From: Williamsia soli
GTDB taxonomy: Bacteria > Actinomycetota > Actinomycetes > Mycobacteriales > Mycobacteriaceae
Assembly (NCBI RefSeq): GCF_017377795.1
Contig: NZ_JAFRDR010000004.1
Coordinates: 1 to 64,000, forward strand
DNA: 64,000 bases
Direction of reading: 5' to 3'
Shown one piece after another: positions 33,138 to 42,812 of this stretch (position 1 is the stretch's first letter; each line of letters opens with the position of its first letter). A program made the translations under genes and the position numbers. The notes under the pieces were generated by a model. That model did not search any database and was not told where the DNA came from. It saw nothing but the letters and a program-made list of their open reading frames with translations.

Positions 33138-34085
33138 ATGAGCGACAACTACTTCCACTGGACACGGGCCGACATGCCGTCTCAGGTCGGCCGCCGGATC
33201 ATCGTCACTGGCGCCAGTAGTGGTCTCGGTGCCATCGCGGCTCGTGAGCTGGCCGGCGCCGGCGCCCATGTGATCCTCGCGGTCCGTGACCTCGAGAAAG
33301 GGGATCGTGTCGCGACGAGCATCCGGGCGAGCAGCCCGGGAGCGGTATGCCGTGTCGAGCACCTCGACCTGTCCGAACTGTCGTCAGTTCGATCATTCGC
33401 CGACCGAATGCTCACCGCGGGTCAACCACTCGACGTCCTGCTCCTCAACGCCGGCGTCAGCAATCAGCCCTACTCGTTCACCGACGACGGCATCGAGAAG
33501 ACGTTCGCCACCAACGTCGTCGGACACTTCGCACTCACCAACCTGTTGCTCCCGCTGCTGGAGATGGGCGGAGATCCCCGCGTGGTCAGCGTGGGGTCCA
33601 ACCTGTACCGCCGCTTCCGCGCGGACCTCGCATTCGACGACCTCGCGTTCGGTGATTACTACTCACCGCAGGGCTCTTATGTCCGGTCGAAGGTCGCCAC
33701 GGTGCTGTTCGCCGCCGAACTCGAGCGACGCCTACGGTCCGTCGAGTCGCCGGTACGCAGCCTCATCGCCCACCCGGGGATGAGCACGACCCCCATGCAC
33801 GACAATGTCGGCGGGTTCGCCCAGAAGTCGGTGATGGGTCTCGCGCACGCTCTGATCTCGCGGGACGCAGAAGAGGGTGTGTTGCCGCTGCTGTTCGCGG
33901 CGACCAGCGAGCAGGCACCCTCGATGCGATTCCTCGGTTGGCATACGCGCCGATCCGACAAGCGGCTGTGGAGCGACGAGTTCGTCGGGCGCGGCGCGGA
34001 CGAGGATCTCGCCCGGAAGCTGTGGAAGACGCTCGACAGCGTCACCGCAGAGGACCTCGGCGTATTCGAGCGCGACTCCGCTTGA
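33138..34085 (+). CDS. SDR-family oxidoreductase (retinol-dehydrogenase/WWOX-like)
   Basis: A 315-residue extended classical SDR. RIIVTGASSGLGAIAARELA is the cofactor loop, LLNAGVSN the structural NAG, and YVRSKVAT carries the catalytic Tyr/Lys. Arg and Asp after the second strand (VRDLEKG) suggest NADP preference. The start at 33138 has GAGGAGAAG just upstream, and the preceding 105 bp are the divergent promoter with tetR. Many relatives act on lipophilic alcohols or aldehydes; induction through the TetR gene by a toxic compound is plausible. Confidence 0.88.
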   Translation: MSDNYFHWTRADMPSQVGRRIIVTGASSGLGAIAARELAGAGAHVILAVRDLEKGDRVATSIRASSPGAVCRVEHLDLSELSSVRSFADRMLTAGQPLDVLLLNAGVSNQPYSFTDDGIEKTFATNVVGHFALTNLLLPLLEMGGDPRVVSVGSNLYRRFRADLAFDDLAFGDYYSPQGSYVRSKVATVLFAAELERRLRSVESPVRSLIAHPGMSTTPMHDNVGGFAQKSVMGLAHALISRDAEEGVLPLLFAATSEQAPSMRFLGWHTRRSDKRLWSDEFVGRGADEDLARKLWKTLDSVTAEDLGVFERDSA

Positions 34086-34141
34086 ATTTCGGCACCCGAT
34101 CGTGACCGGGCGTCAGGGCGAACGCGGTTAGGATCAGCCGC

Positions 34142-35008
34142 GTGCGCCTATCCACATCAGCCCCATTGGCAACTCTGGTAACGCTTGGGTGCATGGCTGC
34201 CGTCGTCGCCTGCACGTCTGATGCCACCGCTGACCAGCAGCATTCCCAGACGTCCTGCCAGAGCGTGGTGCATGTCGGTGATTCGCTGTCGCTGGGCATC
34301 ACGGCCGAGGCGCACAGCCCCGGCGCCGAGATCGCATCGCAGTACGAGGCCGCCGGGGTGAGGACCTCGTTCTTCGATGTCGCGGGCGGACGATCGAGCA
34401 TCGAAACAGTGGACGACAAGCCCAACGCTGTCTCGGCTGCGCAAGAACTGAGTCGCACGCACCCCGCTACGGGCCGGTGCTGGGTGCTGCAGATCGGCAC
34501 CAATGACGCTGCCAACATCTCCGCCGGGTCGGGAGTTGACGCAACTGCGCGGATCGACCAACTGATGCACGTGGTCGGCGACGAACCGGTGCTGTGGCCG
34601 AATCTCAAGACGATCGCATCTGCGCCGACGCACTACGAGCCCGAAAACATGGTTGCCTACAACGGTGCTCTCATGGCGGCCTGCACGCGGTACCCCAACC
34701 TGCGGATCTACGACGCCGCAGCAGACCTTCCAGACACCGCGTTCGTCGACGGAATCCATCACACGGGTGCAGGTTCGGAGGTGTTCGCCGGCGGTATCGC
34801 GGGCGCTCTGGCCACCGCCTTCCCGGTAGCCTCAGATCCCACACCGGCGTGTGTGGTGGGATCGACAACGCCCGGGTCCTCACCGGAGGGTCCGCCGGGC
34901 CCGATTGCCGCACCTCTGCCCGGCAACGGGCGGGTCTGCTTCGCCCCGGTCCTAGATTTTTGTTTACCGACAACAGCTTTCGGTTCGTCGTCAACGACCA
35001 ACCGTTGA
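34142..35008 (+). CDS. SGNH-hydrolase-like lipoprotein
   Basis: A 288-residue exported protein starting at GTG. The signal peptide ends in the lipobox VVAC (Cys24), so it should be lipid-anchored. The SGNH domain has the GDS block (VVHVGDSLSLG), an oxyanion Asn in QIGTNDAAN and the catalytic DGIHHT. It is clearly related along its length to the C-terminal domain of the acyltransferase at 35201 (same Cys positions and the blocks PVLWP, NGALMAACTRYPNLRIYD, LATAFP). It may de-acylate what the acyltransferase modifies, or act on cell-envelope glycans. The proline-rich tail after ~240 has no homologue in the partner. Confidence 0.82.
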   Translation: MRLSTSAPLATLVTLGCMAAVVACTSDATADQQHSQTSCQSVVHVGDSLSLGITAEAHSPGAEIASQYEAAGVRTSFFDVAGGRSSIETVDDKPNAVSAAQELSRTHPATGRCWVLQIGTNDAANISAGSGVDATARIDQLMHVVGDEPVLWPNLKTIASAPTHYEPENMVAYNGALMAACTRYPNLRIYDAAADLPDTAFVDGIHHTGAGSEVFAGGIAGALATAFPVASDPTPACVVGSTTPGSSPEGPPGPIAAPLPGNGRVCFAPVLDFCLPTTAFGSSSTTNR

Positions 35009-35200
35009 CGTCGCGCGGTTGATGTAGCGTAATCAGACGATACTGCCGGTGATCTCGCCGGGATAGGCTGGCCACCTGTCCGCCCTCCTGGGCGGCCTCG
35101 GGGGCGAGGTAGAACACATGATTCCCACGGATGGTGGGTCTCAGCACACCTTGTGACCGACGCGATCTCAAGAGTCGATCAAAGGAACCGTCAGCACGAC

Positions 35201-37225
35201 ATGCCACGTCCAGTTGAGACCGACGCGACCTACTTGCCAGCCCTCGACGGAATCCGCGCGCTCGCAGTCACGTTCGTCGTGCTGTACCACCTCGGAATCC
35301 CCGGTGTCACCGGTGGACTGCTCGGGGTCGGGGTCTTCTTCACCCTGTCGGGTTACCTGATCACCTCGATCCTGATCTCCGGTAAAGAGAAGTCCAGCAA
35401 GTGGCACCTCGGCACATTCTGGATTAAACGCCTGCGCCGCTTGCTACCTGCCGTCGTACTGGTGCTGGCGGCCACACTCGCCGCCGCCGCGATTGCCCAA
35501 CCTGGCCGGCTCGGCGAATACGCCGGGCAGGCCCTCAGCTCGCTCGGCTATGTCAACAACTGGCACAACATCTTTGCCGAGACGTCCTATTTCGATCGGT
35601 TCGGCCCGCCGAGTCCGCTCGGTCACATGTGGTCGCTGTCGATCGAGGAACAGTTCTACCTCATCTGGCCACTGGTGCTCGCGGCGATGTTCTTCGTCGT
35701 GCGGCGGCGCGCGTTGATCACCCTGGCGACCGTCGCGCTCGCGCTCCTCTCGTTTTATCTCCTCTACGATCTCTCGGTGGCGGGCTTCGACAACACCCGC
35801 GCGTATGAGGGAACCGATACGCGTGCGGGAGGACTGCTGGTGGGCGCCGCGGTCGCGATGTGGTGGCCCGCACGCTCGACCATCGTGTCGCACAACGGAA
35901 GATGCGCCCTCGATGTCGCGGCGTTGGTGGGTTTGGTGACGGTCGTGGCGCTGGTGACGACGACGCCCGACGGCGGAGCCGGCCTGTACACCTACGGAAT
36001 CGCGCTGCTGAGCCTCGCGACGGCCGCGGTGCTGATCGCGGCCGTCGTCCCGGCAACGCTCGTCGCGACCGTGCTCGGTCTGGCACCGCTCCGCTGGATC
36101 GGGGAACGGTCGTACGGGATCTACCTCTGGCATATGCCGTTGATCGCTTTCACGCCCATGGCCTTTCGGGCCTACTCGCGTCCCATCAGTTCTGTGGTGA
36201 TCATCGTCGCGACGGTGATCCTCGCAGCGCTGTCGTGGCGGTTCGTCGAGAATCCGATCCGTACCCATGGATTCGCCGGAGCCTGGCGTCTCGGCGTCGA
36301 GCGTGAACGCCCACTCATCGCTTCGCTGGTCGACAAGATCATCGCAGGACTCGAGAGGCTCAGAGCGCCCCGCGTCCGCCGGCAGAGGTGGTCCATCGTG
36401 GGAAGCTGCGCGCTTGTGCTGACGCTCGCCGCCGGGGCGATGGTCGGGTTGAGTGGGCTCAACACCGACACCGCCTTCGTGAACGCGCTTCCCGGTTCCG
36501 GTCCGGCGACGACGTCGATCAACGCGCTGCCCGTCGCCCCGATATCGGCCCCCGAGAAGGTCTCAGCCGGGCCGACCGTACCCATCGAGCAACGCCGCAC
36601 CGAGTGCGCCACGGTCATCCACGTGGGCGACTCCACCTCGGTGGGGATGATCAGCGAGGAGACCCTGCCCGATCCGATCACCAGGGTGCCGGCGCAGTAC
36701 GAGCGCGTGGGAGCGACCACGGTTATCACCGACATCTCTGGCGCGCGGTCGAGTCTGGAAGAGGTCGCCGGAGAGCCCAATGCCGTCGATGCCATCAAGG
36801 GGCACATCGACCGAGGTGAGTCCGGCTGCTGGGTGATGGCGATGGGTATCAACGACACCGCCAATGTTGTGGTCGGCGGCCTGGGTCCGGTGGACATGAG
36901 AATCGATCGGCTGCTGAAGCCCCTCGGCGACCAGCCTGTGCTGTGGCCGACGGTTCGCACGACTGAACTGAACGCCAACCCGGCGTACGACAACGGCGAG
37001 ATGGAGAAGTTCAATCTCGCGCTGCTGCGGGCCTGCAAGCGGTATCCGAATCTGCGGCTTTACGACTGGGCAGCAGAAACCGATCCCTCGTGGTTCACCG
37101 ACGGGATCCACTACACCGCGGCCGGTTATACCGAGCGGGGCCGCCGGTTCGCGACGGCATTGGCCACCGCCTTCCCGGCGACCGATCACGAACCCGCGGG
37201 TTGCGTGGTCAGGGCGGACGCCTGA
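35201..37225 (+). CDS. OafA/YrhL-type acyltransferase with C-terminal SGNH domain
   Basis: A ~674-residue membrane protein. The first ~380 residues are an acyltransferase-3 domain with about ten membrane helices: LPALDGIRALAV at the start, the catalytic-His region FVVLYHLG and SLSIEEQFYLIWPL. A single further TM (around residue 400) leads to an extracytoplasmic SGNH domain with IHVGDSTSVG and DGIHYTAAG. Such proteins O-acetylate or otherwise acylate surface polysaccharides and lipids. The start at 35201 is inferred from the family N-terminus; GTG at 35153 is possible. The SGNH part is a paralogue of the lipoprotein gene directly upstream. Confidence 0.87.
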   Translation: MPRPVETDATYLPALDGIRALAVTFVVLYHLGIPGVTGGLLGVGVFFTLSGYLITSILISGKEKSSKWHLGTFWIKRLRRLLPAVVLVLAATLAAAAIAQPGRLGEYAGQALSSLGYVNNWHNIFAETSYFDRFGPPSPLGHMWSLSIEEQFYLIWPLVLAAMFFVVRRRALITLATVALALLSFYLLYDLSVAGFDNTRAYEGTDTRAGGLLVGAAVAMWWPARSTIVSHNGRCALDVAALVGLVTVVALVTTTPDGGAGLYTYGIALLSLATAAVLIAAVVPATLVATVLGLAPLRWIGERSYGIYLWHMPLIAFTPMAFRAYSRPISSVVIIVATVILAALSWRFVENPIRTHGFAGAWRLGVERERPLIASLVDKIIAGLERLRAPRVRRQRWSIVGSCALVLTLAAGAMVGLSGLNTDTAFVNALPGSGPATTSINALPVAPISAPEKVSAGPTVPIEQRRTECATVIHVGDSTSVGMISEETLPDPITRVPAQYERVGATTVITDISGARSSLEEVAGEPNAVDAIKGHIDRGESGCWVMAMGINDTANVVVGGLGPVDMRIDRLLKPLGDQPVLWPTVRTTELNANPAYDNGEMEKFNLALLRACKRYPNLRLYDWAAETDPSWFTDGIHYTAAGYTERGRRFATALATAFPATDHEPAGCVVRADA

Positions 37226-37322
37226 TCCGGCATCTGGTCGGTCAGCTCAACGGGGGACAGAGGTCGGTGGCAGGTGAATGGTTCATGGAATCTATCGACG
37301 CGGTTGACGGTTGGACGATGGC

Positions 37323-38414
37323 ATGAGTACTCCCGCCCTCTTCGAGCCCATCACCCTGCGCGACCTGACCATCGCGAATCGGATCTGGCTGGCACCGATG
37401 TGCCAGTACAGCTGCTTCGCCGAGGACGGCGTACCCACCGACTGGCACCTCGTCCATCTCGGTTCGCACGCCACCGGCGGCTTCGGGCTCATCTTGACGG
37501 AAGCCGCCGCGGTGGTACCGGACGGTCGGATCAGTCCGCAGGACGCCGGGATCTGGAACGAGGAGCAGGCGACCGCCTGGCGACGGATCGTGGACTTCGT
37601 ACACGCCCAAGACTCGGCGATCGGCGTTCAACTGGCGCACGCAGGCCGTAAGGCGTCTACCTATTCGCCCTTCGCAGACAAGGAAGGCTCGCTGCCTGCA
37701 GCCGAGGGAGGCTGGGTGACCAGCGCTCCGTCGCCGATCGCATTCGAGGGCTACGACGTGCCTACTGCGCTGAGCGTCACCGAGATCGCCGACCTCGTCG
37801 GTGCGTTCGCTGCTGCCGCCCGGCGCGCCGATGAAGCCGGATTCGATGTCGTCGAGATCCACGCTGCTCACGGCTACCTGCTGCACGAGTTCCTCTCGCC
37901 GCTGTCCAATCAGCGTGATGACCAGTACGGCGGAGACTTCGCGGGGCGAACCCGTTTCCTGGTCGAGGTGGTCGACGCCGTCCGCGCGGTATGGCCACAG
38001 GGCAAACCCCTGTTCGTCCGAATCTCGGCAACCGACTGGGTCGACGGTGGGTGGACCGCCCAGGAAAGCGCAGAGCTGGCATCGGCGCTGGCACCACACG
38101 GAGTCGACCTCATTGACGCGTCGACCGGCGGCAACGTACTCGCCGAGATCCCGGTCGGCCCCGGATATCAGGTGGAGTTCGCGCAGAGCATCCGCGAGGA
38201 GTCGGGGGTCCCTACTGCAGCAGTGGGCCTGATCACCGAGCCCGGGCAGGCCGAGAAAATCCTCACCTCCGACGCCGCCGACGCGATCCTGCTCGCCCGC
38301 GTCGCTCTCCGCGAGCCGGCCTGGCCGCTGCGGGCCGCGCATGAACTCGGGGTCAGCCGAAACGATGCTCCGTACCGCCCGCAGTACGTTCGCGGTGCAT
38401 GGCGGGATAGGTGA
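37323..38414 (+). CDS. Old Yellow Enzyme family NADH:flavin oxidoreductase (YqjM-like)
   Basis: A 363-residue FMN-dependent ene-reductase. NRIWLAPMCQYSC carries the YqjM-type Cys, QLAHAGRKAS the substrate-binding His, and EIHAAHGYLLHEFLSPLSNQRDDQYGG the conserved barrel block with FMN contacts. It reduces activated C=C bonds with NAD(P)H. Start 37323 (ATGAGT) is preferred to 37311 on family N-terminus. The cupin gene converges with it, leaving only 7 bp between the ends. Confidence 0.92.
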   Translation: MSTPALFEPITLRDLTIANRIWLAPMCQYSCFAEDGVPTDWHLVHLGSHATGGFGLILTEAAAVVPDGRISPQDAGIWNEEQATAWRRIVDFVHAQDSAIGVQLAHAGRKASTYSPFADKEGSLPAAEGGWVTSAPSPIAFEGYDVPTALSVTEIADLVGAFAAAARRADEAGFDVVEIHAAHGYLLHEFLSPLSNQRDDQYGGDFAGRTRFLVEVVDAVRAVWPQGKPLFVRISATDWVDGGWTAQESAELASALAPHGVDLIDASTGGNVLAEIPVGPGYQVEFAQSIREESGVPTAAVGLITEPGQAEKILTSDAADAILLARVALREPAWPLRAAHELGVSRNDAPYRPQYVRGAWRDR

Positions 38415-38421
38415 ACTGCCG

Positions 38422-38748
38422 CTACTGGGGAAGCTCGACGTAGATGCGGGTCCACGGTTGGTCGTCGATCAGCTCCCAGCGGTGGCCACCGCCGACGGTG
38501 TCGTGGGCAAGGAGCACGTCGCCCGGGGCCACGACGAACTCGTCGCCGCCCCGGGTGGTGAAACGCAGGGTGCCGGTGAGTGTGATCACGTACTGACGGT
38601 GCGGGGCGGTGTGCCACTCGTATGTTCCACCCGCAGGGGTGACGGTGGCGTGGACGCGCAACGCGTCCTGAATGGGTATGTCGAATTCGCGTTCGGCGTA
38701 GTGACTTTCGCCGTCATCGCCGGTCCATAGTTCGATCAGTCGACTCAC
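38422..38748 (-). CDS. Small single-domain cupin protein
   Basis: A 108-residue beta-barrel cupin starting at GTG. The two halves are TPAGGTYEWHTAPHRQYVITLTG and GDVLLAHDTVGGGHRWELID; two His (TAPHRQ, GGGHRW) could bind a metal, although the canonical HxH set is incomplete. The length is normal for stand-alone cupins. Function is not inferable; it has no operon partner, only a convergent ene-reductase. Confidence 0.72.
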   Translation of the reverse strand: MSRLIELWTGDDGESHYAEREFDIPIQDALRVHATVTPAGGTYEWHTAPHRQYVITLTGTLRFTTRGGDEFVVAPGDVLLAHDTVGGGHRWELIDDQPWTRIYVELPQ

Positions 38749-38881
38749 GTGTTTGTCCCGCTCCTTCGGTTGCCCATGCGCAGGCCCACCCTAACGGCGG
38801 CGCGGCCGTCGGTTGCACAATCGTCAAATGTCGCGACAATCGAATTGACGGCCGGGCCGCCGCGGACGAGGGGTCGATGGG

Positions 38882-39451
38882 ATGCGTAGTAGAAGGCACA
38901 TGGGGCACAGCAAGCGTGCCGCACCTTTGGGTGCGCTCAGCAGGCCGGTCGATCGCTACGAAATTCGACTCCGTCGATGGCTGATCCTGATCGTTGCAGT
39001 CGTGGCCGCGATCCCGGTGCTCGCCGGGGTGATGGTCTGGAAAGCCGCTGCTCCGGCAGGATCTCCCGTGGTGATCTCCCAGGCCCGGGCAGTGGTCGAC
39101 ACGCCCGCCCCACCGATCACGGCGCAGACCATGGGCGCGCCGTTGGTGTCGGTTCAAGCGCATTGGGAGTGGAACGGCCGCCGGCTCGACGGCGTGATCG
39201 CGGTCCCTTCCGGCACGGCGGCCGGAGCGGGCATAACCATCAATGTCGACGAGAACGGTAACTGGGCCGGCGAAGTGTCGGCCGCCGAGAAGCGGATGTA
39301 CGGCACGACGGCGGCCGTGGTGCTCTCGGTGTTCTTGACGATGTTGCTGATCGCGGTCGCACGCGAGCGCTCGCGGCAACTACTCGAGCGTCGCCAAGAG
39401 CACTACTGGACCGAGAGTTTGCGCCGCTTCTTCGCCACCCTGCCCGACTGA
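38882..39451 (+). CDS. Rv1733c-like two-span membrane protein
   Basis: A 189-residue protein with a basic N-terminus, one membrane helix at ~32-50 (WLILIVAVVAAIPVLAGVMVW), an external domain with WEWNGRRLDGVIAVPSGTAAG and NGNWAGE, and a second helix at ~140-160, ending in a basic tail. This order, including the W-x-NG and GxxxG pattern between two TMs, is that of the actinomycete Rv1733c family, for which no biochemical role is established. It stands alone with no obvious operon. Confidence 0.72.
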   Translation: MRSRRHMGHSKRAAPLGALSRPVDRYEIRLRRWLILIVAVVAAIPVLAGVMVWKAAAPAGSPVVISQARAVVDTPAPPITAQTMGAPLVSVQAHWEWNGRRLDGVIAVPSGTAAGAGITINVDENGNWAGEVSAAEKRMYGTTAAVVLSVFLTMLLIAVARERSRQLLERRQEHYWTESLRRFFATLPD

Positions 39452-39483
39452 AACGCCGTCCGACCGCACTCCAACATTTGGGT

Positions 39484-39714
39484 TCAGCAGCAACGTCCCT
39501 GCGGATTCGCATCCTGGTTTCGGTATCTCATCCGCCAGTAGTCGCTCTCGCTCAGCGGTGGGACGCCGGGGTGCTGTGCCGACTGGTGCGTCACATACCG
39601 CCGGTAGTGATTGTCGCCCATGACCGAACCGACGTACCAGCGGAGCGCTCCGGCTCCACGCCGCAGGTTCTCGATCAGTGTGACGTCCTTTCTGACCTGC
39701 CGATCTTCTCCCAC
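39484..39714 (-). CDS. YbdD/YjiX-family (DUF466) small protein
   Basis: A small protein of 65-76 residues that always accompanies CstA-type transporters. RGAGALRWYVGSVMGDNHYRRYV and the terminal RYRNQDANPQGRCC (conserved Cys-Cys end) identify the family. No ATG or TTG precedes the domain. GTG at 39714 gives 76 residues and overlaps cstA; the domain itself begins at a CTG (39676-39678) that overlaps the cstA stop as CTGA with AAAGGA at the right distance, so a rare CTG start is possible. It is co-translated with cstA. Confidence 0.8.
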   Translation of the reverse strand: MGEDRQVRKDVTLIENLRRGAGALRWYVGSVMGDNHYRRYVTHQSAQHPGVPPLSESDYWRMRYRNQDANPQGRCC

Positions 39715-41939
39715 TCCTTCTCCACCTCCTTCTCGGTCCGGGTCGCGATCAGACCGCTCGGCGCGAAGATCTTCGACTCCACCGGTTCGTCCTCGGTGGT
39801 CGGGAGTCCGCCTTTGCGTATGGCCTTGACGCACACGACCGCGGCCGCGGCCGCAACGATGAGCACGAGAACCGCGAAGATGATGGACAGCGTTCCCTGG
39901 ATGAACGTGTTGCGGATCACCGCATCGATCGCGTCTGGGGTCGACGCCGTTTTGAACTCGCCGAGCCCCTGATCCTTCGCGTTCTTGAAGTCGCTGTGCT
40001 GCTGCCAGTACCCGATCGCGGGATTGTTCGAGAAGATCTTCTGGTAGGACGCGGTCATGGTCACCGTCAGATCCCAGGCCAGCGGGATACCGGGTATCCA
40101 CGCCCATTTGAGGAGGCCGCGTTTGAGTACGACCACCAGGATCAGGGTCAGCGCGATCGCGGCCAGCAGCTGATTGGCTATACCGAAGAGCGGGAACAGC
40201 GTGTTGATGCCACCGAGCGGATCGGTGACACCCATCAGCAAGATGGAACCCCACAAGCCGACAACGATGAGCGTGCACAGCCAGGCGCCGGGCTTCCACG
40301 ACGGATCCTTGAAGCGCTTGCCGCCCTTCACATTGCTCAGTCCGTCCGAGAGCATGAACCGCGCCACGCGGGTACCGGCGTCGACCGTGGTCAGGATGAA
40401 CAGCGCCTCGAACATGATCGCGAAGTGGTACCAGAACGATCGGAGGGATTCGCCGCCGAACGCGCTCTGCATGGTGTCGGCCATACCCATGGCCAGCGTC
40501 GGGGCGCCACCGGTCTTGGAGATGATCGATTCCTCGCCGACTGCCTTGGCGGCGGCGTCGAGCGCTGCCGCGGTCGTCGGATCACCCGACAGGTTGAGCT
40601 TGGTGTTGACGTACTCGGCCGCGCCTTCGGCTGTCCCGCCGGTGACCCCCTTGGGGGCGTTCATGGCGAAGTAGAGGTGCTGGTTGAGGATGCATGCGGT
40701 GATCAGCGCCATGATCGCGACAAACGACTCGGTGAGCATGCCCCCATACCCGATGATGCGCGCCTGACTTTCCTTCTCCATCAACTTCGGGGTGGTACCC
40801 GAGGCGATCAGCGCGTGGAATCCGGACAGCGCACCACAGGCAATCGTGATGAACAGGAACGGGAACAGCGAACCGGCGAACGCGGGGCCCTGACCGTTGT
40901 GCGCGAACTCGCTGACCGCGGGTGCCTGCATCACGGGCCGGGCGATGACGATACCCAGGGCGAGAAGCACGATGGTCCCGACCTTCATGAAGGTCGACAG
41001 GTAATCACGCGGAGCCAGCAGCAACCACACAGGCAGCACTGCGGCGGCGAAACCGTAGATGATGATCGCCCAGCTCAGGAAGACGGGGGACAGACTGAAC
41101 CAGTCAGAGCCCCAGCTCGATTCGCCGACGTACCGGCCCATGACGATGGCGAGCATCAGCAGCACGAAGCCGATGAGTGAGACCTCCGAGACCCGGCCGG
41201 GGCGCAGGAATCGCAGGTACACGCCCATGAACAGCGCGATGGGGATGGTCATGGCCAGAGAGAAGACGCCCCAAGGGCTTTCAGCCAGGGCGTTGACCAC
41301 GACGAGTCCGAGGACGGCGATGAGGATGATCATGATGACGAACACCGCGATGAGGGCTGCGAACCCACCGACGTCTCCGAGTTCGTCGCGTGCCATCTGC
41401 CCGAGGCTGCGGCCGCGACGTCGCGTGGAGATGGTGAGCACAAGATAGTCCTGGACACATCCGGCGAACACCGCGCCGATGATGATCCAGATCGTTCCCG
41501 GCAGGTATCCCATCTGCGCGGCGAGGACCGGCCCGACCAGGGGGCCTGCGCCGGCGATCGCGGCGAAGTGGTGCCCGAAGAGCACGCGGCGATCGGTCGG
41601 CATGTAGTCCTGCGAGTTGTCGAGGACTTCGGCCGGCGTGGCCTGATCGTCGCGGGGCTTGACGACCTTCATCTCGATCAGTCGCGCGTAGAAGCGGTAG
41701 CCGATCACGTAGGTACACAGGGCTGCGATCACGAACCAGATCGCGTTGACGGTCTCGCCGCGGACGAAGGCGATGATCGCCCACGCGATGGCGCCGATGA
41801 CGGCGATGACGGCGAACATGATGCGTTTGCCGACGGTCATCGGACTGCGATCGATGATCGCGACGGGGGGAAGATCGGGGTCTGTTTTGACGAGATCGAT
41901 ATTCGGATCTCTGTCGCGTTCCTGGGTGAGCGTCACCAT
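39675..41939 (-). CDS. cstA: CstA-family carbon-starvation/peptide-pyruvate transporter
   Basis: A 754-residue membrane protein with about 16-18 helices. TPAEVLDNSQDYMPTDRRVLFGHHFAAIAGAGPLVGP (family signature around residues 80-115), GALSGFHALIASGTTPK and LFPLFGIANQLLAAIAL are strongly conserved in CstA/BtsT. These import pyruvate and some peptides under carbon limitation. The start at 41939 has AGGAG upstream. It is followed by its usual YbdD partner. A CstA gene beside a two-component system recalls BtsSR-BtsT of E. coli, but the kinase here is of a different type and a membrane protein gene lies between. Confidence 0.95.
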   Translation of the reverse strand: MVTLTQERDRDPNIDLVKTDPDLPPVAIIDRSPMTVGKRIMFAVIAVIGAIAWAIIAFVRGETVNAIWFVIAALCTYVIGYRFYARLIEMKVVKPRDDQATPAEVLDNSQDYMPTDRRVLFGHHFAAIAGAGPLVGPVLAAQMGYLPGTIWIIIGAVFAGCVQDYLVLTISTRRRGRSLGQMARDELGDVGGFAALIAVFVIMIILIAVLGLVVVNALAESPWGVFSLAMTIPIALFMGVYLRFLRPGRVSEVSLIGFVLLMLAIVMGRYVGESSWGSDWFSLSPVFLSWAIIIYGFAAAVLPVWLLLAPRDYLSTFMKVGTIVLLALGIVIARPVMQAPAVSEFAHNGQGPAFAGSLFPFLFITIACGALSGFHALIASGTTPKLMEKESQARIIGYGGMLTESFVAIMALITACILNQHLYFAMNAPKGVTGGTAEGAAEYVNTKLNLSGDPTTAAALDAAAKAVGEESIISKTGGAPTLAMGMADTMQSAFGGESLRSFWYHFAIMFEALFILTTVDAGTRVARFMLSDGLSNVKGGKRFKDPSWKPGAWLCTLIVVGLWGSILLMGVTDPLGGINTLFPLFGIANQLLAAIALTLILVVVLKRGLLKWAWIPGIPLAWDLTVTMTASYQKIFSNNPAIGYWQQHSDFKNAKDQGLGEFKTASTPDAIDAVIRNTFIQGTLSIIFAVLVLIVAAAAAVVCVKAIRKGGLPTTEDEPVESKIFAPSGLIATRTEKEVEKEWEKIGRSERTSH

Positions 41940-42125
41940 TACTCCTGTGCGTTGTGGGCGGTAGGAGGACTTACCGCTTCCGGTGTGGTGACGGAGGCGT
42001 TGGATCCGGCGCCACCCTGGCTCGCGGGTATGAACCAGTGTGGCGCGCGTCACTCTACGCCCGACCCCGATCGGAGATTTCCACCCCCTTTCCTTTGCGA
42101 AGGTTCTGCCGTGGGGTAGGCAACC

Positions 42126-42812
42126 TCAGCGATTGATCGTCGATTTGCCCAGCGCGAGCCCGGCGAACACGACCACCAGCCACACACCGCTGACGACGCC
42201 GGGGAATCCAGGAAGGCCGAACGCGGCGACCGTCACGATGACGGGCAGGACGGCCAGCACGCTCACGACACCGATCCAGCGCGACACCAGGCGCTCGCCG
42301 AAGGCCATCCACGCGATCGCCCCCGCAGCGACCGTCACGCCGAGGTATCCGATGAACGACCCGAAGTCGTTGAGGACGTAGAGCACGTACAGGCCGGCTT
42401 TGTCGAAGGTCTCGTCTTCGTTGCCGCCGTTGTACAGACCCATCGCGCCCTTCCAGCCGTAGCCCAGGGACAAGGCGCCGGCCGACGCCGTGAATCCGAG
42501 GGGAACGACGCGGGCCGCGGTGCTCGACGGGGTGCGGGGTTCGACGTGGCGCTTCCACGAGGCAGCGAGGACGAGCAACAGGGCCACGGTGAGGTAGCCG
42601 GTGATGATCGATCCATGAGCTTTGCCGCTACTGATGTCGTCGACAATGTCCGCGGTGTACGGGGTGTTCTCGTCCCACTCCGGATGCAGATCGAAAGCGA
42701 GCGTTGCTGCCAAGGCGCCGATGCCGGCAGCCACGCCCACCCAGGGCCAGCGACCCCTGCTCGTGGTGGTCTCCGTCTCGGTCAGTGATGTCGTGCTGGT
42801 CGGGGTGGTCAT
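42126..42812 (-). CDS. Hypothetical integral membrane protein (about six spans)
   Basis: A 228-residue protein with a Thr-rich cytoplasmic N-terminus (first ~22 residues) and six predicted membrane helices. The first external loop carries FDLHPEWDENTPYTADIVDDIS. I do not recognise a named family. The start at 42812 has AGGAGAAG at a good distance. It is divergent from the histidine kinase gene (157 bp between starts), so it may be a target or sensor accessory of that system. Confidence 0.72.
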   Translation of the reverse strand: MTTPTSTTSLTETETTTSRGRWPWVGVAAGIGALAATLAFDLHPEWDENTPYTADIVDDISSGKAHGSIITGYLTVALLLVLAASWKRHVEPRTPSSTAARVVPLGFTASAGALSLGYGWKGAMGLYNGGNEDETFDKAGLYVLYVLNDFGSFIGYLGVTVAAGAIAWMAFGERLVSRWIGVVSVLAVLPVIVTVAAFGLPGFPGVVSGVWLVVVFAGLALGKSTINR

